Origin: Flavisolibacter longurius | Lineage (GTDB): Bacteria; Bacteroidota; Bacteroidia; Chitinophagales; Chitinophagaceae | DNA: 64,000 bases | Direction: 5' to 3' | Assembly (NCBI GenBank): GCA_013327885.1 | Contig: JABUMY010000006.1 | Span: 186,001 to 250,000, forward strand | Shown: in pieces, positions 45,159 through 54,778 of the stretch | How positions within the stretch are numbered: the first letter of the stretch is position 1 | Layout of the letters: every line of letters begins with the position of its first letter | Program-made: the position numbers and the translations under genes | The notes under the pieces: model-generated | What the model saw: the letters and a program-made list of their open reading frames with translations, nothing else | Told to the model about the DNA's origin: nothing | Databases searched by the model: none

Positions 45159-45525
45159 ATAGCTTGATTTGTATAACTTTTTTAAAACGCTTTTTCCAGT
45201 TCTGTGAAGTTGAATCTGAAAAAACATTTGTAATATCCTCTAATGCTGACCAAAAATAGCTGGACATCTTTTTAGCAATCTCTTAGCAAGACTAACCCAT
45301 TTGGGTTATTTGTTCGCGTTCCTTTCCGGCCTAATCTTGCTGCATGAAACTGAATAAAGAAATCGTCTGCACAGAGCAAGAAAGCAATACAAAAAGCAGG
45401 TATTTCCTGATTGGTTTTTATTGCGGCTTTTTTGTAGCGATCATTTTGTTTTTCCTCCTGTCGGCAAATTAAAGCAGCACATTTTCTATCCAAAAACAGC
45501 AACGCTTCATTACAAGTTCTTTCAT
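45159..45525. other. Intergenic region with hairpin and a possible 42-codon gene
   Basis: About 367 bp between convergent genes. A TAACCCA/TGGGTTA hairpin (45293-45308, 2-nt centre) may terminate the BNR_4 gene. A short open frame at 45344-45472 is listed separately. Confidence 0.45.
45344..45472 (+). CDS. Possible 42-aa single-pass membrane protein
   Basis: ATG at 45344, TAA at 45470. The predicted peptide has a charged N-terminus (MKLNKEIVCTEQESNTKS) and one hydrophobic segment of about 20 residues (YFLIGFYCGFFVAIILFFLL) ending in SAN. The composition is typical of small inner-membrane proteins. No promoter or ribosome site stands out, so it may be spurious. Confidence 0.35.
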   Translation: MKLNKEIVCTEQESNTKSRYFLIGFYCGFFVAIILFFLLSAN

Positions 45526-46161
45526 TTAGATCAGCCTTTCGTTCATGGCCTTTGAAACGGCTTCCACCTGCGAATGCACCTGCAATTTTTCATAGATACG
45601 CTTGATGTGCGTACGTACGGTATCGATGCTGATAGCCAGGTCGGAACCAATCATTTTAAAGCTGTTGCCTTTTGCCAGGCTGTGAAGGATCTCTTTTTCC
45701 CTTGGTGTTAACTGGTATTTATTGTCTGCTGACGAAGGAAGTTTGTGCAGACTTTGAATCACCATGCGGGCAATGCCCGGCGACATCGGCGCACCACCCT
45801 GCAGCACATCTTTGATGGCTTCCGTTAATTTATCGGAGATATGCTTTTTTAAAAGATAGCCCGATGCACCGGCACAGATGGCATCCAGCACATGACTGTT
45901 GTCTTCAAACACAGTTAGCATAATGATGGCAACGCTGGTATTGAACCGGCGAATAAGCTGTACGGCTTCAATGCCACTTCGATGCGGCATGTCGATGTCC
46001 ATTAAAATAACATCCGGACCGATCTCTTTTACCTGCTTCTCTACTTGGGAAGGATCAGGGAATGATCCCAACAGCAGGAAATCATCGGAGCAACGGATCA
46101 GTTGTTCAAGACTTTCCCGCAGCCCGTAATTGTCGTCGTACAAAATAATACCAACTGCCAT
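45526..46161 (-). CDS. NarL/FixJ-family response regulator
   Basis: A 211-aa response regulator. The receiver domain (about 3-120) has the acidic pair D9-D10, the phospho-acceptor D55 in VILMDIDMP and a conserved K near residue 105. The C-terminal LuxR-type helix-turn-helix (about 145-207) reads LTPREKEILHSLAKGNSFKMIGSDLAIS. It is encoded 46 bp downstream of the TPR histidine kinase on the same strand, and the two form a two-component system. Target genes are unknown; the two large secreted proteins upstream are candidates by proximity. Confidence 0.94.
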   Translation of the reverse strand: MAVGIILYDDNYGLRESLEQLIRCSDDFLLLGSFPDPSQVEKQVKEIGPDVILMDIDMPHRSGIEAVQLIRRFNTSVAIIMLTVFEDNSHVLDAICAGASGYLLKKHISDKLTEAIKDVLQGGAPMSPGIARMVIQSLHKLPSSADNKYQLTPREKEILHSLAKGNSFKMIGSDLAISIDTVRTHIKRIYEKLQVHSQVEAVSKAMNERLI

Positions 46162-46207
46162 GAAGATGTAAAGATGTTGTTTGAAACCTGCGGTTTAAAT
46201 ACCGCAA

Positions 46208-48232
46208 TCATGTGATGGGAAGGTCGAGCTTAACCGATGTGCCGGCGCCGGTGTGGCTGATGCATTGCAGGGTGCCGCCAACAGCGGTTGACCGCTCCTG
46301 CAGGTTGCGCAGGCCATTGCCTTTTTTCACCGTTTGCTGGTCAAATCCCTGGCCGTCATCGGTCACGTCGAGTTGAATGGTGTTCCCGGCAATCGAAAGA
46401 TGAATAGCAATGTTTTTACAGTGGCTGTACTTGGCCGCATTGTTCACCGATTCCTTGAAAATAAGAAAGAGGTCACGCCGCTTTTGCGGATCCAATTTAA
46501 GATTGCCCACATCGCCGTTTTCGTGAAAATGGTATTGGATCCCGAGCGGGTCCAGGATTTCGGCGGCAAATTCCTTCATCTTGTACAGCATTTTTTCTGC
46601 CGTGTCGTTTTGCGGGTTGATAGCCCAGACAATATCACTCATACTTTCCATGATGGCGGCGGAATGATCTTTTATTTTTTGCAGGCCTGCCACATCGGTA
46701 ACACCATTTTTTGCCTGTTGCAGCAACACGCGGCTCATGATGTTGATACTGCTCAGCGTGGAGCCAATATCGTCGTGCAGGTCCTTGGCAATATGGTTGC
46801 GCATTTTTTCCATTTCTACCTGTCGCTTTGCTTTGTGGATTACTTTGTAACGGTTCACCAGCAAGACCGCCATCAACAGCACCAGGAAGGCCACCGCAGA
46901 TACAGCGTAGAAATTATCTTTTTGTCGTTTGAGGTCCGACTGAATGATTTGCTGGTCTTTTTTCAGCAGGGCGATCTCGGCTTCTTTTTTTTCGCTTTTG
47001 TACTGTTCTTCCAGCCGGCTGATCTCCAATTGGACTTCTTTGCTGATCAGGCTATCCTTGCCTTGGTAATAAAGGTCTTTGTACTGCAATGATTTTTCCG
47101 CATCCCCGGTTTTTGCGTACAGTTCCGAAAGAGCTTTGTAAAGCGATACTTCTTCTTTCTTATTGCCGGTTTGCTGTAGCGTACGAATGTTACCCAGCAA
47201 CTTTTGTTCGGAGCGTTCCTGTTCTTTCTCGCGGTGCTGCAGTGATGCCATTTCCCTGTCGGCCAAAACAACAGTAGCAGAATCACCCGCATCCTGGGCA
47301 ATACTTCTAGCAGATGTAAAGAATTCTATGGCCGGGCCTACCGCTTTTTTTGCTGCCGACAATTGGCCAAAACTGACCAGCTGCTTTGCTTCTTCGCTTT
47401 TTAGTTGCAGGTCTTTGGCAATGGAAAGCGATTTGGTGAGAGCCGCATAGGCCTCGTCGAATTTTTTCAAGCCGATGTTTATGCGGCCGAGGCTCGAATA
47501 GGCATTCCCGATTCCGCGTTTATCGGCAAGCTCGGTTTTCAGCGCCAACGCTTTTTTTACATAACCAAGCGCTTTCTGGTAATTCTTTAGTTCGATAAAA
47601 TCTTCGCAAATACCCTGGTAACAAAACGACTGTCCTTTTTTATTCCCGGCCTGCTCAAACAATCGCAAGGCTTCCAGGTGGTACTGCAAGGCCTTGCCAA
47701 AAGCACCAATGTTCATGTAGGTATTGCCAATATTGAGGTATTGACCTGCTGCCGATTCGGGTGTGCTGACGATCTTTGCCAATTCAGCGGCCTTCAAAAG
47801 GGGGGGAATGGCAGCCTTGTAATTTCCCATTTTTTTGTACGACAAGCCCAGGGCAGAATAATAGTTGGCCAGAATCGTGGTTCTTTCTTTTGCCGGCATT
47901 TTGTTGGCTAGGGTTTCAATCGCATGGAGATAATACCGCATGCTATCCAATTGCCCCGTATTCTGGTGAAGGGAAACCAGCTGGGTATAAAAGCCACTCA
48001 GCGGGATTGGGTAATTATTCTGCGCAGCCAGAACAATCCCTGATTGTGCAAATGCCTTTGCTTTGACCAGGTTTACCCTGGAAAATTCTGTTGTAAGCGA
48101 TTGATAGGCTTTTATTTTTTGCGGCAAATCCGTAGTGGTTTCCGCAACTTTTTTAAGGCTGTCTATCAAGGGTGTCTGGCTAAAACCGGTTACGGAAAGA
48201 ACCAGAAATAGATTAAAGAAAAGCAGTCGCAT
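46208..48232 (-). CDS. TPR-containing sensor histidine kinase
   Basis: A 674-aa kinase. Signal sequence (about 1-18), a periplasmic TPR array (about 70-350; YLNIGNTYMNIGAFGKALQYHLEAL and similar), a coiled coil and one membrane segment at about 443-463 (FYAVSAVAFLVLLMAVLLVNRY). The HisKA_3 box has H486 in IAKDLHDDIGSTLSS; the HATPase_c domain has DVTDDGQGFD and GNGLRNLQERS. It presumably phosphorylates the response regulator encoded just downstream. The stimulus is unknown; TPR sensors of this type probably bind a peptide or protein. Confidence 0.93.
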   Translation of the reverse strand: MRLLFFNLFLVLSVTGFSQTPLIDSLKKVAETTTDLPQKIKAYQSLTTEFSRVNLVKAKAFAQSGIVLAAQNNYPIPLSGFYTQLVSLHQNTGQLDSMRYYLHAIETLANKMPAKERTTILANYYSALGLSYKKMGNYKAAIPPLLKAAELAKIVSTPESAAGQYLNIGNTYMNIGAFGKALQYHLEALRLFEQAGNKKGQSFCYQGICEDFIELKNYQKALGYVKKALALKTELADKRGIGNAYSSLGRINIGLKKFDEAYAALTKSLSIAKDLQLKSEEAKQLVSFGQLSAAKKAVGPAIEFFTSARSIAQDAGDSATVVLADREMASLQHREKEQERSEQKLLGNIRTLQQTGNKKEEVSLYKALSELYAKTGDAEKSLQYKDLYYQGKDSLISKEVQLEISRLEEQYKSEKKEAEIALLKKDQQIIQSDLKRQKDNFYAVSAVAFLVLLMAVLLVNRYKVIHKAKRQVEMEKMRNHIAKDLHDDIGSTLSSINIMSRVLLQQAKNGVTDVAGLQKIKDHSAAIMESMSDIVWAINPQNDTAEKMLYKMKEFAAEILDPLGIQYHFHENGDVGNLKLDPQKRRDLFLIFKESVNNAAKYSHCKNIAIHLSIAGNTIQLDVTDDGQGFDQQTVKKGNGLRNLQERSTAVGGTLQCISHTGAGTSVKLDLPIT

Positions 48233-48428
48233 TCTGTTTCATTGTATCAGGAAATTACAGAAAAGCTTGATATAAATCATTCATTATACGAATTATTGTT
48301 TGAAGCGGGTTAATAGTAAAGAAAATATTGGCTGTAAAAAAACTGACTCGAGTAAGTCATTACCTGCCCCTTTTGACCCTGCATTGAATAGGTATAAGCG
48401 TTGTTTATTACAAGCCTTTCTTTCCAAT

Positions 48429-48454
48429 CCTTATCACATCATCATGTGATAAGG
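48429..48454. promoter_or_regulatory. Perfect 11-bp inverted repeat, operator-like
   Basis: CCTTATCACAT (48429-48439) and ATGTGATAAGG (48444-48454) around a 4-nt centre CATC. It is not followed by a T-run, so not a terminator. It lies 73 bp upstream of the tail-fibre-like gene. TGTGA half-sites resemble CRP/FNR-type binding sites. Confidence 0.5.
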
Positions 48455-48526
48455 CATAAAGGATCTGTTTCCAACCTTTGTGCTCACGTCTTTCTTTCCG
48501 TTTATCCAACCTTCAACAAACGCATT

Positions 48527-50416
48527 ATGCAACAACTAACAGCCAGGTTTACCCTATTTTTTAGCCTGCTTTTTTTATCGGCGCCACTGCTGTATGCACA
48601 GCAAAGCGTGGGCATCAACAACGATGGCAGCCAGCCGCACACCAGTGCCATGCTGGACGTAAAAAGCACAACTAAAGGTTTCCTGGCACCACGTGTCACA
48701 GCAGCGCAGCGCCAGGCGATCCTTGCACCGGCAGCCGGCTTACTGGTGTATGAAACCACTTCCAATGCTTACTGGGTTTTTAACGGAACCGTTTGGGTGC
48801 AGTTAGGCGGGGGCGGGGGTGGCAGCTCGCAATGGTCCCTCAATGGAAATCATATTTATAACAGCAACAGCGGAAATGTAGGCATAGGACTTTCCAACGC
48901 CGAAGAAAAATTGCATTTGGTGGGCAACATGCGGATCAATAACCTGAACCCTACGTTACAGTTTCAGCAGGCAGCCGTGGATAAAGGTTACCTGCAGCTT
49001 TCGGGCAGCAACCTGCGGCTGGGCACCAATGCCGGCAACAACCTCGGCAACCTGATCATCCGTATGAACGGCCAGGACCGCGTTTTTGTTGACAGCACCG
49101 GGAAGGTAGGTATCGGTACCACAACACCAGGCTCTTTGCTTGAAGTTGGCGGCGAGGTGTTTTTAAATAGTCCGGGACCCAAACTGAAATTTAAAAGAGG
49201 TGGCACCATCCTCGATTTTACCTCGATTGATTTTTTAAACAGTGCCAACGAAGTAAAGTTTCGCTTTTTAGAAGGCGGTACAAGCTTCAAGCTAGGAAGA
49301 CCCAACAGTTTTGGCATTTATGATGATGTTGCCATCAGCAATGCCAACGGAAATGTGGGCTTTGGAACGGCTCCGCATGCATCGGACAGGATCTATTCGG
49401 ATGGTTCCATCCGCATGACCGGCCCGGCAAAGATCATCCGTTTTGAAACGCAGCAAGGCGGCACGGCATCGGGCAACATTACATCAACAAAATGGGCGCC
49501 TGGCATTCATTTCATCCGGGCGGCTGGCGATATACTCGGCAAGATGGAATATGTAGATACCATAGATGTTGCCAACTTCCTTCGTTTTCACACGGGCAGT
49601 ACGCCATCCAACGACCTGACGATCGATACCGATCACCTTGTGGGTATTGGCACCAGTAACCCGCAGGCCAAGCTCCATATCCACGGAGGTGCCGGCGACC
49701 AATTGCGTATACATGCCGTCAGTGATCCCATCATCCAGTTTACAGAAGGTTTTTTGGGCGCACAGGAAAAAATGGGTTTTATCCAGATCTCGGGTGAAGA
49801 CCTGCGCCTTGGCACCAACTCGGGAAATGCAAACGGAAAATTTATTGTTCGCAACAATGGCGGCGATCGTTTTTCCATTGATCATGTAGGCCGTGTAGCC
49901 ATTAACATGAATGCCAGCGGTGAAGCCATTCGAATGAACGGTGTGGACCCGGCCATCAATATTTACCAAAGTGGCGTACAAAAATCGTATTTATGGCAAA
50001 CGGGGAATCACCTCCGCATCGGCGTGAGTGACCCTGCCGGAAAGATCATCGTCACCAGTAACCAGGTAGAGATTGGCACCTCCATTCCCTTGCCCGATGG
50101 GTATAAGCTGGGTGTTGGCGGCAAGGTGCTTTGCGAAGAATTAAAGGTAAAGCTGCAAAGCAGTTCCTGGCCCGACTATGTTTTTGAAAAACATTACCGC
50201 CTGCGGCCCTTAGCAGAAGTGGAGCAATTCATCCGTACCTACAAGCACCTGCCGAACATTCCCGCCGCAAAAGACATCGAAGCCAATGGCATGGAAGTAG
50301 GAGAGATGCAGCGGAAGATGATGGAAAAGATTGAAGAGCTGACGCTGTATGTGATCGAACTGGAGCGAAAATCGCAGGCATTACAAACGCGGTTGAATAA
50401 ACTTGAAAACAAATAG
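48527..50416 (+). CDS. Secreted tail-fibre-like repeat protein
   Basis: About 629 aa from the ATG at 48527, which opens a signal peptide (MQQLTARFTLFFSLLFLSAPLLYAQ in pieces). An N-terminal region common in Bacteroidota (SAMLDVKSTTKGFLAPRVT) is followed by Gly/Asn-rich repeats built on NVGIGT-like and LRLGTN.G motifs; segments near residues 150-200 and 415-465 are clearly duplicated. The C-terminus has YVFEKHYRLRPLAEVEQFI...HLPNIPAAKDIE and a coiled coil, like phage tail-fibre ends. Likely a trimeric surface or adhesin-type protein. It overlaps the frame of the next gene only slightly. Confidence 0.82.
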   Translation: MQQLTARFTLFFSLLFLSAPLLYAQQSVGINNDGSQPHTSAMLDVKSTTKGFLAPRVTAAQRQAILAPAAGLLVYETTSNAYWVFNGTVWVQLGGGGGGSSQWSLNGNHIYNSNSGNVGIGLSNAEEKLHLVGNMRINNLNPTLQFQQAAVDKGYLQLSGSNLRLGTNAGNNLGNLIIRMNGQDRVFVDSTGKVGIGTTTPGSLLEVGGEVFLNSPGPKLKFKRGGTILDFTSIDFLNSANEVKFRFLEGGTSFKLGRPNSFGIYDDVAISNANGNVGFGTAPHASDRIYSDGSIRMTGPAKIIRFETQQGGTASGNITSTKWAPGIHFIRAAGDILGKMEYVDTIDVANFLRFHTGSTPSNDLTIDTDHLVGIGTSNPQAKLHIHGGAGDQLRIHAVSDPIIQFTEGFLGAQEKMGFIQISGEDLRLGTNSGNANGKFIVRNNGGDRFSIDHVGRVAINMNASGEAIRMNGVDPAINIYQSGVQKSYLWQTGNHLRIGVSDPAGKIIVTSNQVEIGTSIPLPDGYKLGVGGKVLCEELKVKLQSSSWPDYVFEKHYRLRPLAEVEQFIRTYKHLPNIPAAKDIEANGMEVGEMQRKMMEKIEELTLYVIELERKSQALQTRLNKLENK

Positions 50417-50433
50417 TGCTTCAACCAGAGCTT

Positions 50434-53067
50434 ATGAAAAAGTTGATTCCCATTTCATTTATTCTCCTTGCTGTTTTCCTGTTACCGTACATTGGCTTTT
50501 CGCAAGGCAAGCTTCCCAAAGAAATAAAGGAACAGGTCAATAGAAAAAGCTTTTACGAAGCAAAAAACACTATCGAGAACTATTATAAAAACAGCATCAA
50601 CCGGGCACGTACCGCTGATCCTTTAGAAGGCAAATTGCTGCTTCGGCAACGCAAGCGGCTGAACCGTCATTTTTATATGGCAGAAGGACGATTAAATGCA
50701 AATGGACAGGCAGAAAACAACACAAAAAAGATCTATGATTATTTAACCGCCAGCGCTACCATGCGAACGGAAGCGGCATCGGGCGACTGGTCGCTGGTTG
50801 GTCCGACTTACGTGGAGTATGGCGTGGGCCGCATCAACCGCCTTGCATTTCATCCCACCAACAGCCAAAAGCTCTATGCCGGAAGTGCCGGCGGTGGTTT
50901 GTTCGTTTCGGATAACGGGGGTTTATTCTGGACAAACGTTGCAGGTTTTATGCCCTCGCTTGGCATCTCCGGCATCGTGGTTAGTCACGCCAATGGAAAT
51001 GTGATCTATGTACTGACAGGTGACGGTGACGCCTTGTCGGGTGAAGGCCTTAACTTTACGTTTGGATATATCCGTTATTCCGTTGGAGTTTTGAAATCCA
51101 CCGATGGCGGCGTTAGCTGGCAAAAAACAGGGGACTTGCCGGGGCTTGCAGACAAACGGTATGCAGGCATGAAACTGATACAGGATCCCAACAATGCAAA
51201 CGTATTGTTGGCAGCTACCTCGCACGGCCTTTATCGTACCACCAATGGTGGGAACACATGGACACTTAGCAACCTGCCGGGTAACGATTCTACGATGGTT
51301 TATGATATTGAATACAGGCCCGGAAGTTCCACATCGGTGTATGCCAGCATCCGGCGCGACAACGTCGAAGCCGACGGGCAGTTTGTGCTTTCAAATAATG
51401 GTGGTGCTTCCTTTACACAGGGTTCGGTATTCAGTCCCAACGTATTCACCAATGTAGAGCGAATTGAGATTGGCGTAACACCCGCTGACCCCAGTGTAAT
51501 TTACCTGGTTGCCGGACCGGGCACGTCCACCTCTTACCGCGGTGTCTGGCGTTCTGCAGACAATGGCGCCAACTTTACCCGGCAGCACAATACGCCAAGT
51601 GTATTAAGAGCATCTGGAGCAGACATCCTGGATCAAAATATGTACGACCTGGCCATAGCGGTATCACCCCGGTCTGCTGCCACCGTACTTACCGGTGGGC
51701 TCGTGGTATTTCGCTCCACCAATTCAGGCAGTATTTTCTTCCAGGCAACTGGTTACCACGGCGATCCATACATTCACCCCGATATTCACGACCTGGCCTA
51801 CAATCCGCTCAACGGCCGACTGTATGCAGCTACTGATGGCGGTGTGGCTTCCAGTGGAGACAATGGGCTTACCTGGACAAAACATTTTGCCGGTCTAAGC
51901 TGTACGCAGTTTTATCATTTTTCGCTGCAGGATGATGGGGGAGACCTTTGGGGCGGCACGCAGGACAATGGCATTTTGATACAGGATGGCCTTTCTACGA
52001 CATTTGAACGTTACCATAGTGGCGACGGCTTTGATGTGTTGACCGATATGGCGCCTGCCGGTAACCAGGACGATAAATATTTTTCCGTGAACGAAAAAGT
52101 GTATGCCGATGCCACGCCGGACGTTGACATTACGCCACCGGGTTCGGATAACTTTTTTGCCAACCTTGGCATGCATACACAGGACGAGGATGTTATTTAT
52201 GCCGGTTATGAAAACCTTTACATCAGCTACAACCGGGGCGATGACTGGTCTTCCGTACTTATCGGGAGTGATTTTGTTCCGGGCAACTGGGCGCTGGAAA
52301 CCTGCCCCAGCCTTTCTACACGGATCTATACTGCAGGACGAAATGGTTCACGCCGGGGTCTTTTCCGGTTGGATGGCATAGGAATAAAAACGGAAGCCAG
52401 GCAATTAAACATGGGGCCTGCTTATTCGGGTGACAAGATCACGGATATTGCCGTTCATCCTGCCAATGCCAGCCGGGTCTGGATAACCGTTGGCGGTTAT
52501 GCCGCGAACAGCAAAGTTTTTTACAGTTCGGATGGCGGAGTTAACTGGACAAACTGGAGCAATAGTCTGCCCAATTTGCCAGTGAACTGCATTGTGGCTG
52601 ATGAAAATGGAAATGTTTACATAGGCACGGATGTGGGTGTTTATTACAGGGGGAGTGGCAACCCGGAATGGACGCCATTTTACAATAAATTGCCCCGTGT
52701 GGCGGTAACAGAGTTGGAGTTGTTGAAGGTTGGTGGCATTAGCGTTTCGTTGTTTGCCTCTACATTTGGCCGTGGCATCTGGAAATCGTCCGTTTTTTCC
52801 TCCTGCACATCTACGCTGACTGTTTCTTCCCATTTACAGGGACAACAATTTTTCCAGGCCGGCAACACCTTAACAACAACCTCGTTGGTAAATGGCGCAG
52901 CGGGAACCAATGTCTTTTTCAAAGCAGGTACGTCGGTATCATTTACACCGGGATTTACCGCGGTGGCCGGCACAGAAGTAAGAGCCTTTATTGGTCCGTG
53001 CAATGCCGGTGGCGTACCGGCAAAGATCATTGCCATCCCGGCAACAACAGAACAACCGGTACAATAA
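50434..53067 (+). CDS. Secreted BNR/sortilin-like beta-propeller with 3-coathanger stack domain
   Basis: About 877 aa from the ATG at 50434 (a GTG at 50416 overlaps the previous stop). Signal peptide about 1-23, an N-terminal helical region, then repeated propeller blades with the pattern STDGGVSW, TTNGGNTW, SADNGANF, SSDGGVNW typical of BNR/VPS10-like folds. Residues about 800-860 match a 3-coathanger stack domain (FFQAGNTLTTTSLVNGAAGTNVFFKAGTSVSFTPGF in pieces), common in secreted Bacteroidota proteins. No canonical type IX C-terminal signal was recognised. Probably cell-surface; substrate or ligand unknown. Confidence 0.82.
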   Translation: MKKLIPISFILLAVFLLPYIGFSQGKLPKEIKEQVNRKSFYEAKNTIENYYKNSINRARTADPLEGKLLLRQRKRLNRHFYMAEGRLNANGQAENNTKKIYDYLTASATMRTEAASGDWSLVGPTYVEYGVGRINRLAFHPTNSQKLYAGSAGGGLFVSDNGGLFWTNVAGFMPSLGISGIVVSHANGNVIYVLTGDGDALSGEGLNFTFGYIRYSVGVLKSTDGGVSWQKTGDLPGLADKRYAGMKLIQDPNNANVLLAATSHGLYRTTNGGNTWTLSNLPGNDSTMVYDIEYRPGSSTSVYASIRRDNVEADGQFVLSNNGGASFTQGSVFSPNVFTNVERIEIGVTPADPSVIYLVAGPGTSTSYRGVWRSADNGANFTRQHNTPSVLRASGADILDQNMYDLAIAVSPRSAATVLTGGLVVFRSTNSGSIFFQATGYHGDPYIHPDIHDLAYNPLNGRLYAATDGGVASSGDNGLTWTKHFAGLSCTQFYHFSLQDDGGDLWGGTQDNGILIQDGLSTTFERYHSGDGFDVLTDMAPAGNQDDKYFSVNEKVYADATPDVDITPPGSDNFFANLGMHTQDEDVIYAGYENLYISYNRGDDWSSVLIGSDFVPGNWALETCPSLSTRIYTAGRNGSRRGLFRLDGIGIKTEARQLNMGPAYSGDKITDIAVHPANASRVWITVGGYAANSKVFYSSDGGVNWTNWSNSLPNLPVNCIVADENGNVYIGTDVGVYYRGSGNPEWTPFYNKLPRVAVTELELLKVGGISVSLFASTFGRGIWKSSVFSSCTSTLTVSSHLQGQQFFQAGNTLTTTSLVNGAAGTNVFFKAGTSVSFTPGFTAVAGTEVRAFIGPCNAGGVPAKIIAIPATTEQPVQ

Positions 53068-53557
53068 ATAGAAAATTGTTGGCAGAAAGGTCAACTTTCA
53101 ATATTTCCTAGTGCAGAATGGCCATGATGTTACTTAATGCATGGCTATTCTTTATTGTATCGATTAGCATTGATAGAATTTGCTTGGATGGATTTGCTGT
53201 AGATAATTGAAACTTACATTCAACGTTATTCTCATTCGATCACTTTTTCATCGTAGCAACCAGTTTACCAATCGGTTAAATTATTTACCGCCTCATTCGT
53301 TCAACTTCGATTCACTGGAGTGGATAGCAGAGCCAATCGATCAATCTCTCCAGCTCCGCTTGCAAAAGAAATCAAGCTATTTGGAGCACTTCTTTCTCTC
53401 GTAAAAGGAAATTTCCGGCTCCATGCCTTTCCACCTAAATTCAATTGAAATCAGCCCCCACGCTAATTCTGGTTAAGAATCGGAATGCCCATGATTGTAG
53501 TACAAAAAGGATAACGTATTTTCCGGCAACGTATCAAAACAAACGTTCCGTTGTAAA
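53068..53557. other. Intergenic region of about 490 bp
   Basis: No gene, terminator or exact -7 element seen. A 65-codon frame (53207-53404) lacks recognisable features and was not called. It is A/T-rich and serves as the upstream region of the arabinose locus. Confidence 0.5.
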
Positions 53558-54709
53558 ATGAAAAAACTGGTCCCGTCAACTACGCTTTTGCTTGCAGGTA
53601 CACTCTTCCTTTTTTCCTGCAATAACAGTGATGATAAGAGCACAACAGCCGACAGCACAGAGGCGCCCAAATCCGCTGCCGTTGTAGCACAACCCTGGGG
53701 CGAAACCGATGGCAAAGCCGTGCAGTTGTTTACGCTTACCAACAGAAAAGGCGATGAAGTCAAGATCACCAATTATGGTGGTATCGTTACATCTTGGCTC
53801 ACCCGCGACAAGGAAGAAAAGCAAAGTAACGTAGTGATTGGATACGACAGCCTGCAGGGCTACCTGGCAAAGCCACCATATTTCGGCGCCATCATTGGCC
53901 GCTACGGCAACCGCATTGCCAACGCAAGTTTTGCGCTGGATGGAAAAACCTATAAACTGGCCGCCAACAACGGGAAAAATAGCCTGCATGGCGGTGAAAA
54001 AGGATTTGACAAAGTGGTTTGGAATGCGGCACCATCCAATGATTCATCCACACTGACACTTACCTACCTGAGTCCTGATGGCGAAGAAGGTTTCCCCGGC
54101 AATCTCAAAACAACGGTGAAGTACACACTAACAGACGATAACGAGCTGCTGATCGAATACGAAGCGGAGACTGACAAAGCGACGCCGGTAAACCTCACCA
54201 ATCACAGTTATTTTAACCTGACGGGAGACGCGGGCAAATCCATTCTTGACCACAAGCTTTGGATTGATGCCGACAACTACACGCCTGTTGATGCGGGCCT
54301 GATACCTACCGGAAAGATTGTTCCGGTTCAGGGCACACCGTTTGACTTCACCGAAGCCAAAAAAATCGGCGAACGCATTGGCAATGTTCCCGGCGGCTAC
54401 GACCACAACTTTGTATTGAACGACAATGCCACCAACCTGAAGCTGGTTGCCTGGCTGCAGGATTCGGTAAGCGGCCGTAAGTTGGAAGTGTTCACCACAG
54501 AACCGGGACTGCAGTTTTACTCCGGTAACTTTTTGGATGGCACGCTGCAAAACCGCGATGGAAAGAAGATCGGCAAGCACAACGCACTTTGCCTTGAGAC
54601 CCAGCATTTTCCCGATTCACCCAACCAGCCGTCGTTTCCCACTACTATTCTGCAACCGGGACAGAAATACAAAACAACAACGCGGTACAAGGTATCCGTT
54701 GAAAACTAA
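53558..54709 (+). CDS. galM: Exported aldose 1-epimerase (mutarotase) lipoprotein
   Basis: A 383-aa mutarotase that interconverts alpha and beta anomers of aldoses. A lipoprotein signal ends at C21 (LFSC), so it acts outside the inner membrane. The GalM core has GRYGNRIANASF, NGKNSLHGGEKGFDK, the catalytic His in LTNHSYFNL and the catalytic Glu in CLETQHFPDSPNQPSFP. It is the first gene of the araBDA-GH127 series on the same strand (69 bp before araB) and likely speeds anomer change of released sugar before uptake. Confidence 0.94.
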   Translation: MKKLVPSTTLLLAGTLFLFSCNNSDDKSTTADSTEAPKSAAVVAQPWGETDGKAVQLFTLTNRKGDEVKITNYGGIVTSWLTRDKEEKQSNVVIGYDSLQGYLAKPPYFGAIIGRYGNRIANASFALDGKTYKLAANNGKNSLHGGEKGFDKVVWNAAPSNDSSTLTLTYLSPDGEEGFPGNLKTTVKYTLTDDNELLIEYEAETDKATPVNLTNHSYFNLTGDAGKSILDHKLWIDADNYTPVDAGLIPTGKIVPVQGTPFDFTEAKKIGERIGNVPGGYDHNFVLNDNATNLKLVAWLQDSVSGRKLEVFTTEPGLQFYSGNFLDGTLQNRDGKKIGKHNALCLETQHFPDSPNQPSFPTTILQPGQKYKTTTRYKVSVEN

Positions 54710-54778
54710 GGACGCTTTATTTGCAATCTTGTCGACAGGAAAAGGCAAGGTTTAACGACAAAAAATTTCATTCAAGCA

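Noticed and set aside
46334-47092. 252-codon plus-strand frame inside the histidine kinase
   Set aside because: Phe/His-rich antisense translation of a well-supported HisKA_3/HATPase gene.
53207-53404. 65-codon frame upstream of galM
   Set aside because: No recognisable protein features and no promoter element; composition like non-coding DNA.
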